Shown piece after piece: positions 43,391 to 53,087 of a stretch of DNA of 64,000 nucleotides. Source of the stretch: an uncultured Anaerovibrio sp. GTDB taxonomy: Bacteria; Bacillota; Negativicutes; Selenomonadales; Selenomonadaceae. The stretch is from NCBI GenBank assembly GCA_902786545.1, contig CADACU010000002.1, forward strand, positions 1 to 64,000. Direction: 5' to 3'. Both the position numbers and the translations under genes were made by a program. The notes under the pieces are model-generated. The model was not told the origin of the DNA, did no database searches, and saw only the letters and a list, made by a program, of their open reading frames with translations. Each line of letters starts with the position of its first letter. Position 1 is the stretch's first letter.

Positions 43391-43993
43391 ATGAATTTAT
43401 TGCTGCATATGTGCTGTGGGCCTTGCTCCTGCTATCCGGTGAAGAAGCTGCGGGCTGATGGCATTGAGCCTACGGGATATTTTTTCAATCCCAATATTCA
43501 TCCCTACAAGGAATGGGATAACCGCCTGAAGGCAGCTAAAGAGTTTGCCCAAAAGGTGGATATGAAAATCATAACCGATGAAAACTATATGCTGCGGGAT
43601 TTTCTGAAAAAAGCTTTAGCAGCGGAGCAGGTGGAAAACGGCCGATGTCGTATGTGCTACACCTGGCGGCTGGAGCAGGCGGCCCGCTTTGCGGCGGAAA
43701 ATGGGTTTGATGCCTTTACTTCAACCCTTTTCTACAGCATTTATCAGCAGCACGACCTGATGAAGGAAACGGCGCAGCATTTTGCCGATTTGTATGGGAT
43801 AAAATTTTATTATGAGGATTTCCGCAGTGGCTGGCAGGAGGGGATTGATATCAGCCTGGAGCTGGAGCTGTATCGACAGCCGTATTGCGGCTGTATTTTC
43901 AGTGAGGAAGAGCGGTACAGCAAGGCTATACGCAAGCAGCGGAAAAAGGCGGCAAAGGAACGGAAAAAATCTTTAATTGAGGTGGGCGTATGA
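43391..43993 (+). CDS. queH: Epoxyqueuosine reductase QueH
   Basis: QueH carries out the last step of queuosine synthesis on tRNA and is the non-cobalamin alternative to QueG. The 200-residue protein has the family start LLHMCCGPCSCYP (C8, C9, C12, C14), CRMCYTWRL and a C-terminal YCGCIFSEEER, consistent with an iron-sulfur or metal site. QueA is two genes downstream, supporting the role. It overlaps the SpoIID-like gene by 4 bases. Confidence 0.92.
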   Translation: MNLLLHMCCGPCSCYPVKKLRADGIEPTGYFFNPNIHPYKEWDNRLKAAKEFAQKVDMKIITDENYMLRDFLKKALAAEQVENGRCRMCYTWRLEQAARFAAENGFDAFTSTLFYSIYQQHDLMKETAQHFADLYGIKFYYEDFRSGWQEGIDISLELELYRQPYCGCIFSEEERYSKAIRKQRKKAAKERKKSLIEVGV

Positions 43994-45393
43994 TAAAATC
44001 TAAGCTGATAAAGAAAATAGCAGTAGCAGCATTGGCAGCCTTTATGGGAGCTTGTGTGTTGGGAATGGGTAATTCTGAAGCAGGGACTATAGTGCCGGGA
44101 ATGGGGAAAAAACCGCCTACTGCCTGGAAAAATCCCACTCCGCCAACCACAAGACCGTCAACGGCTGGTAACCAGGAAGAAACCAAGAAAGACAATCGGG
44201 CCACCTGGAAGAAAACCAATGAGTCGGAAAATATCATTAAGGTTGGTATTGCCAGTGGTGTGGTAAAGGCCAGCATCAGCTCGGTGAATGGAATGCACAT
44301 ATTTGGCGTTAATGATAATCGGGATTATGGTGATTTTAGAAGTAATATTGTGGCCAATTTGTCAGTTCAGGGGAAGGCCATAGCGGTAAATGGGAAAAGC
44401 AGCGGGGCATCAGCCCTGGTTTTCACCCCGGTAACTAACTCAGCCGGTGGGCGGATAAAATACAATAGTAATGAATATAGGGGCAAGCTACTGGCCAGTG
44501 TGGTAGATGGCCAGCTGTTAATTGTCAATTTGATTTCATTGGAGGATTATGTCAAGGGCGTATTGCCGTCGGAGATGTCCCCCAGCTGGAATATGGAGGC
44601 ATTGAAGGCTCAGGCGGTGGCCGCTCGAACCTATGCCCTTTATACGAAAAATCAGAAAACCCATTTAGGGGAAGGCTTTGATTTGTGTGATTCAACCCAT
44701 TGTCAGGCTTACGAAGGGATAGCCAATGAGGCAACATCGGCTTCAGCCGCAGTGGACGCTACCAAGGGACTGGTAATGACCTATCAGGGTAGACCGATTT
44801 ATGCCCCGTATCACGCTTCATCCGGTGGCGTTACAGAAAACTCCGAGGATGTTTGGGGGAATAATTTGCCGTATTTGCGTTCGGTCAAGGATAATGATGC
44901 CCAATCCCCGTATCATAATTGGTCGGTAAGCTATACTGCAGCCCAGGTACAGAAGCTGCTTGGTGCTGCCGGGAAAAATATTGGTCAGCTCCAGAGTATC
45001 TCCGTTACCTCGGCCAACGGCCGGGCGGCCAAGGTTCAGTTTGTGGGCTCCGGTCAGACTATTGAAGTGACTGGTCAGCAGGCCAGACAGATTTTTGGTC
45101 TGAAGAGCACTTATTTCACCATCCGTACCAAGCGTAAACCGGATGCTGTATTGACCCAAAAGCCAAATAAAAAAGGCCAGAACGAAGTGATCGATGTTGC
45201 TCCGACAGCCATGAACGGGGGCAAGCTGTTGGTGAAAAATGACAAAGTGGAAGTGATATTTGACGGTCACGGCTTCGGACACGGGCTGGGAATGTCCCAA
45301 TATGGGGCCAAGGCTATGGCCGATGCTGGCAAGAACTACGAAGACATATTGCATCACTACTATACGGATATTGAAATCATCAAATGGTATTGA
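43990..45393 (+). CDS. SpoIID/LytB-domain secreted protein
   Basis: The 467-residue protein has an N-terminal signal anchor (hydrophobic about residues 8-30) and a proline/threonine-rich linker near 37-70. The SpoIID domain spans about 175-460, with LEDYVKGVLPSEMSPSWNMEALKAQAVAARTYAL (partly shown) and the C-terminal GHGFGHGLGMSQYGAKAMA. SpoIID is a lytic transglycosylase in sporulation, but family members occur in non-sporulating Negativicutes; here it may remodel peptidoglycan. It lies inside a queuosine/DNA-repair operon, an odd setting that is nevertheless conserved in relatives. Confidence 0.85.
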   Translation: MIKSKLIKKIAVAALAAFMGACVLGMGNSEAGTIVPGMGKKPPTAWKNPTPPTTRPSTAGNQEETKKDNRATWKKTNESENIIKVGIASGVVKASISSVNGMHIFGVNDNRDYGDFRSNIVANLSVQGKAIAVNGKSSGASALVFTPVTNSAGGRIKYNSNEYRGKLLASVVDGQLLIVNLISLEDYVKGVLPSEMSPSWNMEALKAQAVAARTYALYTKNQKTHLGEGFDLCDSTHCQAYEGIANEATSASAAVDATKGLVMTYQGRPIYAPYHASSGGVTENSEDVWGNNLPYLRSVKDNDAQSPYHNWSVSYTAAQVQKLLGAAGKNIGQLQSISVTSANGRAAKVQFVGSGQTIEVTGQQARQIFGLKSTYFTIRTKRKPDAVLTQKPNKKGQNEVIDVAPTAMNGGKLLVKNDKVEVIFDGHGFGHGLGMSQYGAKAMADAGKNYEDILHHYYTDIEIIKWY

Positions 45394-45411
45394 TAAATTT
45401 TGGGAGATAAG

Positions 45412-46443
45412 ATGAAATTAACAGATTTTGATTATGATTTGCCGGAGGAGCTCATTGCTCAGACACCAGTGGAGCCGCGGAATTCGTCTCGGCTGATGGT
45501 CCTTGATCCAGTGGAGAAAAGCATTGAACATCGACATTTCTATGATTTGAAGGAATATTTGGAACCGGGGGATACCCTGATTTTCAATGATACCCGGGTA
45601 ATGCCGGCCCGCCTGTTGGGCTGGCGGGAAGGCACCGGTGGTAAGGTGGAGGTCTTTTTACTGCGCCGTATCGATGGTGATACCTGGGAGACCTTGGTAA
45701 AACCGGGGCGAAAGGCCAGAGAAGGTCAAGTGGTACGCTTCAGTGATGAATTAACCTGCACGGTGCAGGAAACCACCGATTTTGGCGGCCGTATTGTGAA
45801 GTTTTCCTACGAGGGAATTTTTGAGGAAATATTGGATCGGTTGGGAGAAACTCCGTTGCCACCGTATATTCATGAAAAGCTGGCGGACCGGGAACGGTAT
45901 CAGACAGTGTATTCCCGGGAACAGGGCTCAGCAGCGGCCCCAACAGCGGGACTGCATTTCACCAAGGAGCAGATGGCTGAACTGAAGGAAATGGGAGTAA
46001 ACCTCGGCTTTGTCACTCTTCATGTAGGTCTGGGGACTTTCCGTCCGGTCAGCGTGGAAACGGTGGAAGAGCATGTAATGCACAAGGAATATTACAGCAT
46101 TTCTCAGGAAACAGCTGATTTGATAAAGGCCACTAAAGCCGCTGGTAAGCGGGTGATTGCGGTGGGGACGACCTCTATTCGTACGCTGGAGTCAGCTGCT
46201 ACTGCTGTAGGAGAGATTGCCGGCCGCACGGATTGGACCAATATTTTCATTTATCCTGGCTATGAATTCAAGATTGTTGATGGCATAGTTACCAACTTCC
46301 ATCTGCCAAAGTCCACGCTTATTATGCTGATAAGTGCCTTTGCCGGACGGGAATTTGTCCTAAAGGCCTATGAGCAGGCGGTAAAGGAGCGGTATCGGTT
46401 CTTTTCCTTTGGGGATGCCATGATGATAAAACGAAGGGGATAA
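45412..46443 (+). CDS. queA: tRNA preQ1(34) S-adenosylmethionine ribosyltransferase-isomerase
   Basis: QueA transfers ribose from S-adenosylmethionine to preQ1 in tRNA. The 343-residue protein has [17 protein letters not shown] at the start, [24 protein letters not shown], the LHVGLGTF block and [10 protein letters not shown]. Start ATG 45412 follows GGGAGAT; the 45400 codon is part of that site. The gene lies 3 bases before folE. QueH is encoded two genes upstream. Confidence 0.96.
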   Translation: MKLTDFDYDLPEELIAQTPVEPRNSSRLMVLDPVEKSIEHRHFYDLKEYLEPGDTLIFNDTRVMPARLLGWREGTGGKVEVFLLRRIDGDTWETLVKPGRKAREGQVVRFSDELTCTVQETTDFGGRIVKFSYEGIFEEILDRLGETPLPPYIHEKLADRERYQTVYSREQGSAAAPTAGLHFTKEQMAELKEMGVNLGFVTLHVGLGTFRPVSVETVEEHVMHKEYYSISQETADLIKATKAAGKRVIAVGTTSIRTLESAATAVGEIAGRTDWTNIFIYPGYEFKIVDGIVTNFHLPKSTLIMLISAFAGREFVLKAYEQAVKERYRFFSFGDAMMIKRRG

Positions 46444-46446
46444 AAT

Positions 46447-47013
46447 ATGAACCAGAAGGCAATAAAGGCAATGCAGGAGTTTTTGGAGGCCATAGGCATC
46501 GATTTACAGGCCTGCGGAATGGAGAAAACCCCGGAACGGGTTGCCGGTATGTATGAATATCTGTTTAACGGGATGGGCCGGAACACGGATGAGGTGTGGG
46601 GTGAGCGGTTTACTGCCGACAATGATGGTATTGTGGCGGTAAAGGACATACCTTTTTACTCAATGTGTGAGCATCATCTGGTGCCGTTTTTTGGCCGGGT
46701 GTCCATCGCCTACAAACCCCATCAGGGGATTATTGCCGGATTTAGCAAATTCTCCCAAATGATTGAGATTATTTCCCATCGTCCACAGCTGCAGGAGCGG
46801 ATGACAGAGGAAATCGCCCAGGCGGTGGAGCAGGGGTTGAGTGCTGAAGGAGTTTTGGTTATTGTGGAGGCCCAGCAGCTTTGTATGACCATGCGGGGCG
46901 ATATGGCCCACGGTACCCGAACGATAACCTCCTCCTGCCGGGGAACATTGAAGAAGGACAGCCAGAGCTATCAGCAGGCCTGGAATATTTTGGGATGGAG
47001 CAATAATGAGTAA
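46447..47013 (+). CDS. folE: GTP cyclohydrolase I
   Basis: FolE makes dihydroneopterin triphosphate, the first step to folate. The 188-residue enzyme has zinc ligands C74 and H77 in CEHHLVPF, and a cysteine in QQLCMTMRG near 145. GRVSIAYKPHQGIIAGFSKF (cut) supports the family. FolE products can also feed queuosine synthesis, and the gene lies between queA and folP. The gene is complete. Confidence 0.95.
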   Translation: MNQKAIKAMQEFLEAIGIDLQACGMEKTPERVAGMYEYLFNGMGRNTDEVWGERFTADNDGIVAVKDIPFYSMCEHHLVPFFGRVSIAYKPHQGIIAGFSKFSQMIEIISHRPQLQERMTEEIAQAVEQGLSAEGVLVIVEAQQLCMTMRGDMAHGTRTITSSCRGTLKKDSQSYQQAWNILGWSNNE

Positions 47014-47857
47014 AAGAGTTTATAAGTGGAAGGATGGCAAAAGCCTGGAGATTGGTCGCAAGACGCTGATAATGGGCATACTGAATGTGACGCCGGATTC
47101 GTTTTCTGATGGGGGAAAATGGAACACAGTAGAGACGGCCATAATGCATATGAAGGAAATGGTAGCGGCCGGGGCGGATATAATTGATGTGGGAGCGGAA
47201 TCCAGCCGTCCCGGTTTTGAGACCATGTCGGCCGGAGCGGAAATAGACCGGCTCAGTGAATTTTTGGATCCGATTTTACAGGCTTGCCCGGTACCGGTGT
47301 CCATTGATACCTTCAAGGCAGAAACGGCGGAATATGCTGCGGCCAAGGGGGTGCATATTTTAAATGACATCTGGGGGCTGCAATATAGGGACGAACCAGG
47401 CGAAATGGCTAAGGTAGCGGCCAAATACCAGCTGCCGGTGGTGGTAATGCATAACCGGGAGTCCAAGGAGTATGATGGGGACATCATCGACAGTATGCGG
47501 GATTTTTTCACTACTAGCATAGATATCGCCCGAAAAGCCGGACTCAGGGAGGATAACATTATTCTTGATCCGGGGATTGGCTTTGGCAAAACGGTGGAGG
47601 GCAATCTGTATGTGATGCAGCAGCTGGAGAGGCTGAAGGTAATTAACGGAAAGGATTATCCGGTCCTATTGGGAACCAGTCGGAAGAGCTTTATTGGCAA
47701 TACCCTTGATTTGCCGGTGGAAGAGCGGATGGAAGCCACTGGTGCGACCTGTGTGATGGGCATTATGAAGGGCTGTGAAATTATGCGGGTGCACGATGTG
47801 TTGCCTATTTCCCGTATGTGCCGGATAACTGATGCTATTTTGGAGGCGAAGCAATGA
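47006..47857 (+). CDS. folP: Dihydropteroate synthase
   Basis: FolP joins p-aminobenzoate to the pterin. The 283-residue TIM barrel has MGILNVTPDSFSDGG, the ADIIDVGAESSRPG motif, NDIWGL, and VLLGTSRKSFIG at the 3' half. It overlaps folE by 8 bases and folB by 4 bases. Sulfonamide targets act at this site in general; no resistance change can be read here. Target of transcription with folE-B-K. Confidence 0.95.
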   Translation: MSKRVYKWKDGKSLEIGRKTLIMGILNVTPDSFSDGGKWNTVETAIMHMKEMVAAGADIIDVGAESSRPGFETMSAGAEIDRLSEFLDPILQACPVPVSIDTFKAETAEYAAAKGVHILNDIWGLQYRDEPGEMAKVAAKYQLPVVVMHNRESKEYDGDIIDSMRDFFTTSIDIARKAGLREDNIILDPGIGFGKTVEGNLYVMQQLERLKVINGKDYPVLLGTSRKSFIGNTLDLPVEERMEATGATCVMGIMKGCEIMRVHDVLPISRMCRITDAILEAKQ

Positions 47858-48234
47858 AGGATTGTATCGTTCTGGAAGGAATGGAATTTTTTGGCCGTCA
47901 TGGAGTGATGGCGGAGGAAAATGTGCTAGGTCAGCGGTTTATTATTGATTTGAGTATGTATTTGGATTTGCGGGCCGCCGGAGCCTCGGATGACTTGAAT
48001 GACACTGTAAACTATGGGAAGGTGTACAGTACAGTTCAGCGAATTGTGCAGGGGGAGCCGGTGAAGCTGCTGGAACATCTGGCTGACAGAATTTTTACGG
48101 CAGTTTTTGCGGAGTATCCGATGATAGAGGATTTAAGGGTAGTCGTACATAAGCCGGGAGCACCGATTGACGGCGTTTTTAACGATGTTAAAATAAAAAT
48201 GAAGCGGCAGCGCAGTGAGTATATCAAGGAATAG
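47854..48234 (+). CDS. folB: Dihydroneopterin aldolase
   Basis: FolB cleaves dihydroneopterin to the 6-hydroxymethyl pterin. The 126-residue protein has the GMEFFGRHGVMAEE motif near the start, ND-TVNYGKVY and the C-terminal KPGAPIDGVFNDV. It overlaps folP by 4 bases. Standard length. Confidence 0.93.
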   Translation: MKDCIVLEGMEFFGRHGVMAEENVLGQRFIIDLSMYLDLRAAGASDDLNDTVNYGKVYSTVQRIVQGEPVKLLEHLADRIFTAVFAEYPMIEDLRVVVHKPGAPIDGVFNDVKIKMKRQRSEYIKE

Positions 48235-48237
48235 ACA

Positions 48238-48723
48238 ATGAAGGAATACGAGTGCTACCTAAGTGTCGGATCCAATTTAGGGGATAGGGCGGAATATATC
48301 CGACAGGCAATTGAATATGTGGGGGCTTCAGATAAAATTCAGCTAAAAAGTGTATCATCACTATATGAGACCCCACCCTGGGGAAATATTAACCAGCCTT
48401 CCTTTTTGAATGGTGCATTTTCCCTCGTTTCAACCATATCTCCCCAGGAGTTGTTGGGGCTCTGCCAGTCGGTGGAACAAAGCTTGGGCCGGGTGCGGCA
48501 CGAACACTGGGGGCCTAGAACCATTGATATTGATTTGCTGTATATTGACGGTATGAGGCTGAATACACCGGAGCTGGTGCTTCCGCATCCTTATATGCTG
48601 GAGCGGGCCTTTGTGCTGGTGCCTTTAGTGGAAATTGCCCCTGATTTGCTGATTGATGGGCTTTCGGTCAAGGAGCATCTGAATAAATTATCGGATGGGG
48701 ATACGGTAGTGCTGTGGAGGTGA
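48238..48723 (+). CDS. folK: 6-hydroxymethyl-7,8-dihydropterin pyrophosphokinase
   Basis: FolK pyrophosphorylates the pterin before condensation with p-aminobenzoate. The 161-residue protein has the SVGSNLGDR start (residues 9-17), ETPPWGNINQPSFLNGAF, GPRTIDIDLL (catalytic aspartates) and HPYMLERAFVLVPL. It lies 3 bases after folB. Last enzyme gene of the folate cluster. Confidence 0.95.
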   Translation: MKEYECYLSVGSNLGDRAEYIRQAIEYVGASDKIQLKSVSSLYETPPWGNINQPSFLNGAFSLVSTISPQELLGLCQSVEQSLGRVRHEHWGPRTIDIDLLYIDGMRLNTPELVLPHPYMLERAFVLVPLVEIAPDLLIDGLSVKEHLNKLSDGDTVVLWR

Positions 48724-48729
48724 AGAAGA

Positions 48730-49110
48730 ATGATTTGTCCAAAGTGTGGTGCCCAATTGGATGCCGATGGTCTTTGTCCCAACTGTTTGCCGGGAAATCT
48801 GCGGGAAATGCGCAAGGAAGAAATATCCGGCTATGACGGAGTGACCATTGATGAAAATGATAATGGACAAAAGTCTTCATCAGAAGGATATGATTTCTGG
48901 GGCAGAACCAATAATGGAATGGCACAGGACCGGATGCGCAATCCTGGAAGAATACGGATTGTCACCGGCGGCGGTATAATGAACAAGATACTGATTGCAG
49001 CCTTGATTACGATGCTGTTGGCGGCCTTTGTATTTATCGCCCTGCCGTTGGTAGTTATTGTGGCGGTGGTTGCTTTGGCTATGTATTTTATTTACAGTTT
49101 TTTGAGTTAA
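48730..49110 (+). CDS. Small zinc-ribbon membrane protein
   Basis: The 126-residue protein starts with a zinc ribbon (CPKC at residues 3-6 and CPNC at 16-19) and ends with one or two hydrophobic helices (about residues 84-124). The middle is polar with acidic and glycine residues. It follows folK by 6 bases and so is probably part of the folate transcription unit. I do not recognise a specific family beyond zinc-ribbon membrane proteins, and the function is unknown. Confidence 0.75.
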   Translation: MICPKCGAQLDADGLCPNCLPGNLREMRKEEISGYDGVTIDENDNGQKSSSEGYDFWGRTNNGMAQDRMRNPGRIRIVTGGGIMNKILIAALITMLLAAFVFIALPLVVIVAVVALAMYFIYSFLS

Positions 49111-49144
49111 AAACGATTTTTGCCAATAAGTTTACAAAAAAGTG

Positions 49145-49173
49145 TTGACAGCAAATAATAAATGTATTATTAT
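49145..49173 (+). promoter_or_regulatory. Promoter of the tryptophan T-box leader
   Basis: TTGACA (49145-49150), 17 bp and TATTAT (49168-49173). Confidence 0.8.
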
Positions 49174-49204
49174 GAGTGCGTTGATAATTGAATATATCAA
49201 ATCA

Positions 49205-49550
49205 TTGACTGGGAAATAGTAGCTGATCCAACTTTTGTCAGCGAGCAGGTGCCGGGTTTTGGTTAATCCGGAGGTGAGATGACCTGTGAAAAGTGATAAG
49301 TGAATGGTCCCAGGAGAGTCCACCGAAAGGGATGTTGGGTTCTGATTAGGCTGGAACGGTAGCCACCGTTACATGGCTGCGATATCGGATTTGGTCCTGT
49401 ATCTAAGAGGGTAGTATTACGAGTGGCAGACATTTTATTCTGGTAAGGGATAAAGTGTTTTTTTATTAGGCGGTATACTACTGAATTTGGGTGGCACAGC
49501 GGATTTTCGCCCCATGTACAACAGATGATGTTGTATGTGGGGCGTTTTTT
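49205..49550 (+). promoter_or_regulatory. Tryptophan T-box riboswitch with an extra hairpin
   Basis: The leader has AGTA (loop E/S-turn) near 49219, AGCGAGCAGGTG and the GGTGAGATGACCTG distal arm with an additional CCGG..CCGG hairpin inserted. The likely specifier TGG is at 49305-49307, matching tryptophan. The antiterminator T-box is GGGTGGCACAGCGG near 49489-49502, slightly off the usual GGTGGNACCGCG. A terminator follows. It precedes the trp genes. Confidence 0.9.
49508..49550 (+). terminator. T-box terminator
   Basis: CGCCCCATGTACAAC (49508-49522) pairs with GTTGTATGTGGGGCG (49530-49544), two wobble pairs, then TTTTTT (49545-49550). It is the expression platform of the trp T-box. Confidence 0.93.
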
Positions 49551-49592
49551 AATGAGGAATTGGGGATGAGGAATTAGGAATTAGGAATTTCT

Positions 49593-49641
49593 CCTCGGCT
49601 CCCTTGGGGGAGCTGGCATCTTCGGATGACTGAGGGGGTAG
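49593..49641 (+). repeat. Dispersed 49-bp nested-hairpin repeat, copy 4
   Basis: Core as in copy 1, with TTCGG for TTTAG at the second loop, a change that keeps the CATC/GATG stem. The GGAATTAGGAATT flanks are present. It lies in the trp leader, between the T-box terminator and trpF. Confidence 0.85.
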
Positions 49642-49699
49642 TAATAGAATTGGGAATGATGAATTTGGAAACTGACTTTCAGGTGGAGGGGGTGGACTC

Positions 49700-50308
49700 A
49701 TGACAAAAATAAAGGTTTGCGGTATTCGGGATATAGAGGCGGCCAGGGCAGCCAGCCAAGCTGATTTTATCGGCTTTATAATGAATGACCGGTACAGAAG
49801 GTTTTGTCCGGCTGATGTGGTCAGGGAGATATGCCGGACCATAGCCGGGCCTCAAAAGGTGGGGGTATTTGTGGACCAGGACCTAAAGCAGGTAAATGAA
49901 CTGGCTGAATATTGCGGTCTGGATTATGTACAGCTCCACGGCAATGAGGATGAGTCATACGCCAGTCACATAAAAAGGCCTGTAATAAAAGCTTTTCGCT
50001 ACGGTGATGATTTTGAACTGAACCGGGCAATGGCGTATCCGGCGGATATTATTCTAATCGACAGCTACAGCAGAAATACAGTGGGGGGCAGTGGTGTCAG
50101 CTTTGCCTGGCAGGAAGCGGCAACGACCATCTGCCGGCTGAACAAGCCCTATATGATTGCTGGTGGCATATCGGCCCATACTGTACAGAAGGCCATAAAA
50201 ATATTTAGTCCCTTTGGTATCGATGCCTCCGGGGCTATGGAAATAGATGGAGAAAAATCACCCAAGCTTATCAGTAAGTTTTTGGTGGCGGCAAGAAAAG
50301 AAAGGTAA
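49700..50308 (+). CDS. trpF: Phosphoribosylanthranilate isomerase
   Basis: TrpF isomerises phosphoribosylanthranilate in tryptophan synthesis. The 202-residue TIM barrel starts MTKIKVCGIRDIEAA, with the catalytic cysteine C7, the aspartate in DSYSRNTVGGSG, IAGGISAHTV and GIDASGAMEIDGEKSP. The GGTGGAGGGGGTGG region gives the ribosome-binding site. It is the first gene behind the T-box. Confidence 0.93.
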   Translation: MTKIKVCGIRDIEAARAASQADFIGFIMNDRYRRFCPADVVREICRTIAGPQKVGVFVDQDLKQVNELAEYCGLDYVQLHGNEDESYASHIKRPVIKAFRYGDDFELNRAMAYPADIILIDSYSRNTVGGSGVSFAWQEAATTICRLNKPYMIAGGISAHTVQKAIKIFSPFGIDASGAMEIDGEKSPKLISKFLVAARKER

Positions 50309-50314
50309 GGCAAT

Positions 50315-51085
50315 ATGAGGGATTATTTAGCGGAAATTGTGGAGAAAAAGCGGGATATTGTGGAGGCCGCCAGACAGCAGCTTCCCTTGGCGGAGCTAAA
50401 GAAACAGGTAAAAATGGGCAGCTTCGCCATGAGCATGAAATTTCAGGAAAAGCCTTGGAATTTAATTGCAGAGTGCAAACTGCAATCCCCTGCCAAGGGG
50501 CGGTTTAAACATAATTACACGGTAGCACAGCTGGCCAGGCTGTATGAGGAGAACGGGGCCAGCATGCTGTCTGTCCACACGGATCCCCATTTTTTAGGAA
50601 AGAATGAGGATTTGGTGGAGGTAAGGGAATTGGTGGATATACCGATTCTCCGAAAGGACTTTATCATTGATGAATATCAGATTTATGAGGCCAGAATGTT
50701 GGGGGCAGATGCAGTTTTGCTGATAGCCCGTATTTTGGAGCCGGACCAGCTGAAGCAATATTTGTATACAGCCTGGAAGCTGGGGATGGATGCCCTGATA
50801 GAGGTACACGATCAACGGGATATGGAAATAGCCCTCAGTACCCCGGCCCGGTTTATTGGCATAAATAACCGTAATTTACAGCTGTTTAAAACTACTATTG
50901 ATAACACGCTGGCGCTGTTGCCTTACGCGGATCGAAAGCGTACTTTGATTAGCGAAAGTGGCATACATACCATGGAGGAAGTAAGGCTTTTGCATGATGC
51001 CGGCTTGGATGGAATTTTGGTAGGAGAAGGGCTTTCCACCGCCGAGGATGTGGAAAGACAGACCAGGGAATTTGCTTTAATGTAA
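50315..51085 (+). CDS. trpC: Indole-3-glycerol phosphate synthase
   Basis: TrpC closes the indole ring. The 256-residue TIM barrel has IAECKLQSPAKG (near residue 49; usually IAEIKRxSPSKG), LSVHTDPHFLGKNED, ILRKDFIIDEYQI, ADAVLLIARIL, GINNRNLQLFK and LISESGI. The gene starts 6 bases after trpF. The C in IAECK and L in CKLQ are slightly unusual but the lysine is kept. Confidence 0.94.
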   Translation: MRDYLAEIVEKKRDIVEAARQQLPLAELKKQVKMGSFAMSMKFQEKPWNLIAECKLQSPAKGRFKHNYTVAQLARLYEENGASMLSVHTDPHFLGKNEDLVEVRELVDIPILRKDFIIDEYQIYEARMLGADAVLLIARILEPDQLKQYLYTAWKLGMDALIEVHDQRDMEIALSTPARFIGINNRNLQLFKTTIDNTLALLPYADRKRTLISESGIHTMEEVRLLHDAGLDGILVGEGLSTAEDVERQTREFALM

Positions 51086-51108
51086 GATGGAATAGGGAGG
51101 AATAAAAT

Positions 51109-52293
51109 ATGTCAAAGGGAAGATTTGGAAAATATGGTGGACAGTATGTGCCGGAAATCGTTATGCCGGTTTTGACTGAGTTGGAGGCGGCTTATGAGAA
51201 ATACCGGGATGACCCGGAATTCTTGGCGGAGCTGCGCAAGTATTATGTGGAATACGCTGGCCGGCCAACCCTGTTATATTACGCAGAAAATCTTACCAAG
51301 CATTACGGCGGGGCCAAGATATATCTGAAACGGGAGGATTTGCTGCACACCGGTGCCCACAAGATTAACAATGCTTTGGGACAGGTGCTGCTGGCCAAGC
51401 GGATGGGTAAAAAGCGGATTATTGCCGAAACCGGGGCTGGTCAGCATGGTGTGGCTACAGCCACGGTGGCCGCACTCTTTGGGATGGAGTGCAAGGTGTT
51501 TATGGGAGCTGTGGACATTGAACGGCAGAAGCTGAATGTATTTAAGATGAAGCTGCTGGGGACCGAGGTGGTGCCGGTAACTACCGGGACTTCCACCTTA
51601 AAGGATGCCACCAGTGAGGCTATCCGATATTGGGCGGCCCATATCGAGGACACCCATTACATCATCGGTTCAGCCGTGGGTCCACATCCGTATCCAACTA
51701 TGGTACGGGATTTCCAGTCGGTTATTGGCAAGGAAATCCGGGAGCAGATCAAAGAAGAAACCGGTGGTCGCCTGGACTATCTCATTGCCTGTGTTGGCGG
51801 TGGCTCCAATGCCATTGGCACCTTCCATGAGTTTGCCAATGACAGCGATGTTAAAAAGTTTGGTGTAGAAGCAGCGGGCCGTGGCCCGGCTGTGGGGGAC
51901 AATGCCCAGACCTTGTCCAATCCAGCCAGTCGTCCCGGGGTACTCCACGGAGCATACAGCTATTTGGCCCAGGATGATGATGGTCAGGTTATTGAAGTAT
52001 ATTCCATTTCCGCCGGACTGGATTATCCGGGGGTTGGACCGGAACACGCTATGTTCCATGAACAGGGGATTGTTAAATATGTTGGTATAAATGATATGGA
52101 GGCTTTGGAGGCTTTCCAGCTATTGTCCCGGGAGGAGGGCATAATTCCGGCAGTGGAGAGCTCCCATGCTCTGGCATATCTGGAAAAGCTTATGCCGAAT
52201 ACCAAGCCGGATGAGGTGGTTGTAGTAACCCTGTCGGGCCGTGGGGATAAGGATGTTCAGCAGGTGGCAAAGGCATTAGGAGAGGAGCTTTGA
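51109..52293 (+). CDS. trpB: Tryptophan synthase beta chain
   Basis: TrpB joins indole and serine with PLP. The 394-residue protein starts [13 protein letters not shown], with PLP lysine K85 in [13 protein letters not shown], the [13 protein letters not shown] block, GGGSNAIG and SGRGDKD. The ribosome-binding site GGGAGG is at 51095-51100. TrpA follows by overlap of the intergenic region (2 bases). Confidence 0.97.
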   Translation: MSKGRFGKYGGQYVPEIVMPVLTELEAAYEKYRDDPEFLAELRKYYVEYAGRPTLLYYAENLTKHYGGAKIYLKREDLLHTGAHKINNALGQVLLAKRMGKKRIIAETGAGQHGVATATVAALFGMECKVFMGAVDIERQKLNVFKMKLLGTEVVPVTTGTSTLKDATSEAIRYWAAHIEDTHYIIGSAVGPHPYPTMVRDFQSVIGKEIREQIKEETGGRLDYLIACVGGGSNAIGTFHEFANDSDVKKFGVEAAGRGPAVGDNAQTLSNPASRPGVLHGAYSYLAQDDDGQVIEVYSISAGLDYPGVGPEHAMFHEQGIVKYVGINDMEALEAFQLLSREEGIIPAVESSHALAYLEKLMPNTKPDEVVVVTLSGRGDKDVQQVAKALGEEL

Positions 52294-52295
52294 TT

Positions 52296-53087
52296 ATGAG
52301 TCGTTTACAGGATAAATTTAACGAGCTGAAGGCTGCAAATAAAAAGGGCCTGGTAATATATCTTACCGCCGGAATTCCGGATATGGAGGGAACTCTGGCT
52401 GCGGTAAAAATGGCTGAACAGGCCGGTGCGGACATTATTGAGCTGGGAATCCCGTTTTCTGACCCTATGGCAGATGGTCCCATCATTCAGTCCGCGTCCT
52501 ATCAGGCCATAAAAAAGGGAATGACTCTACCAAAGGTATTGGAGCTGGTCAAGGAAATCCGTAAATTTTCCCAAATTCCAATTCTGGGAATGGGGTATAT
52601 CAACAATATGCTGAATTATGGCTTTGACAAGCTGACCGTTGATGCCAAGGCCGCCGGAATGGATGGCTTTATTATTCCTGATGTGCCCCATGAGGAGTCC
52701 GGCGATATGAAGCAGGCCTGCAAGGCGCAGGGACTGCATCTGGTGGAATTTGTCACCCCGGGCACTACTGATGCCCGGATTGGGGAAACCTGCACCACCG
52801 CCGACGGATTCATATACTGTGTATCGGTAAATGGAGTAACCGGTGTGCGGAAGATCGACTACGGTCCTATCAACAATGTCATAGAGCATGTGAAGAAGCA
52901 GACCAATACACCGTGTGCCGTGGGCTTTGGTATTGGTTCCCCGGAAGCAGCCGTGGAGGCTGCGGCCAAGGCAGATGCCGTTATTGTGGGATCGGCCGTG
53001 GTAAAGTTGATTTTGGAGGATAAACAAGCTGAGGCGGCTGAGCTGATTGGCCGTATCCGTCAGGCATTGGATAAGAAGGTGAGCTAA
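52296..53087 (+). CDS. trpA: Tryptophan synthase alpha chain
   Basis: TrpA splits indole-3-glycerol phosphate and passes indole to TrpB. The 263-residue TIM barrel has ADIIELGIPFSDPMADGPIIQ (cut; catalytic E and D), LGMGYINNM, GFIIPDVPHEE and CAVGFGIGSPEA. Start ATG 52296 follows GAGGAGC; the TTG at 52290 is in frame but precedes the trpB stop. Confidence 0.96.
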   Translation: MSRLQDKFNELKAANKKGLVIYLTAGIPDMEGTLAAVKMAEQAGADIIELGIPFSDPMADGPIIQSASYQAIKKGMTLPKVLELVKEIRKFSQIPILGMGYINNMLNYGFDKLTVDAKAAGMDGFIIPDVPHEESGDMKQACKAQGLHLVEFVTPGTTDARIGETCTTADGFIYCVSVNGVTGVRKIDYGPINNVIEHVKKQTNTPCAVGFGIGSPEAAVEAAAKADAVIVGSAVVKLILEDKQAEAAELIGRIRQALDKKVS

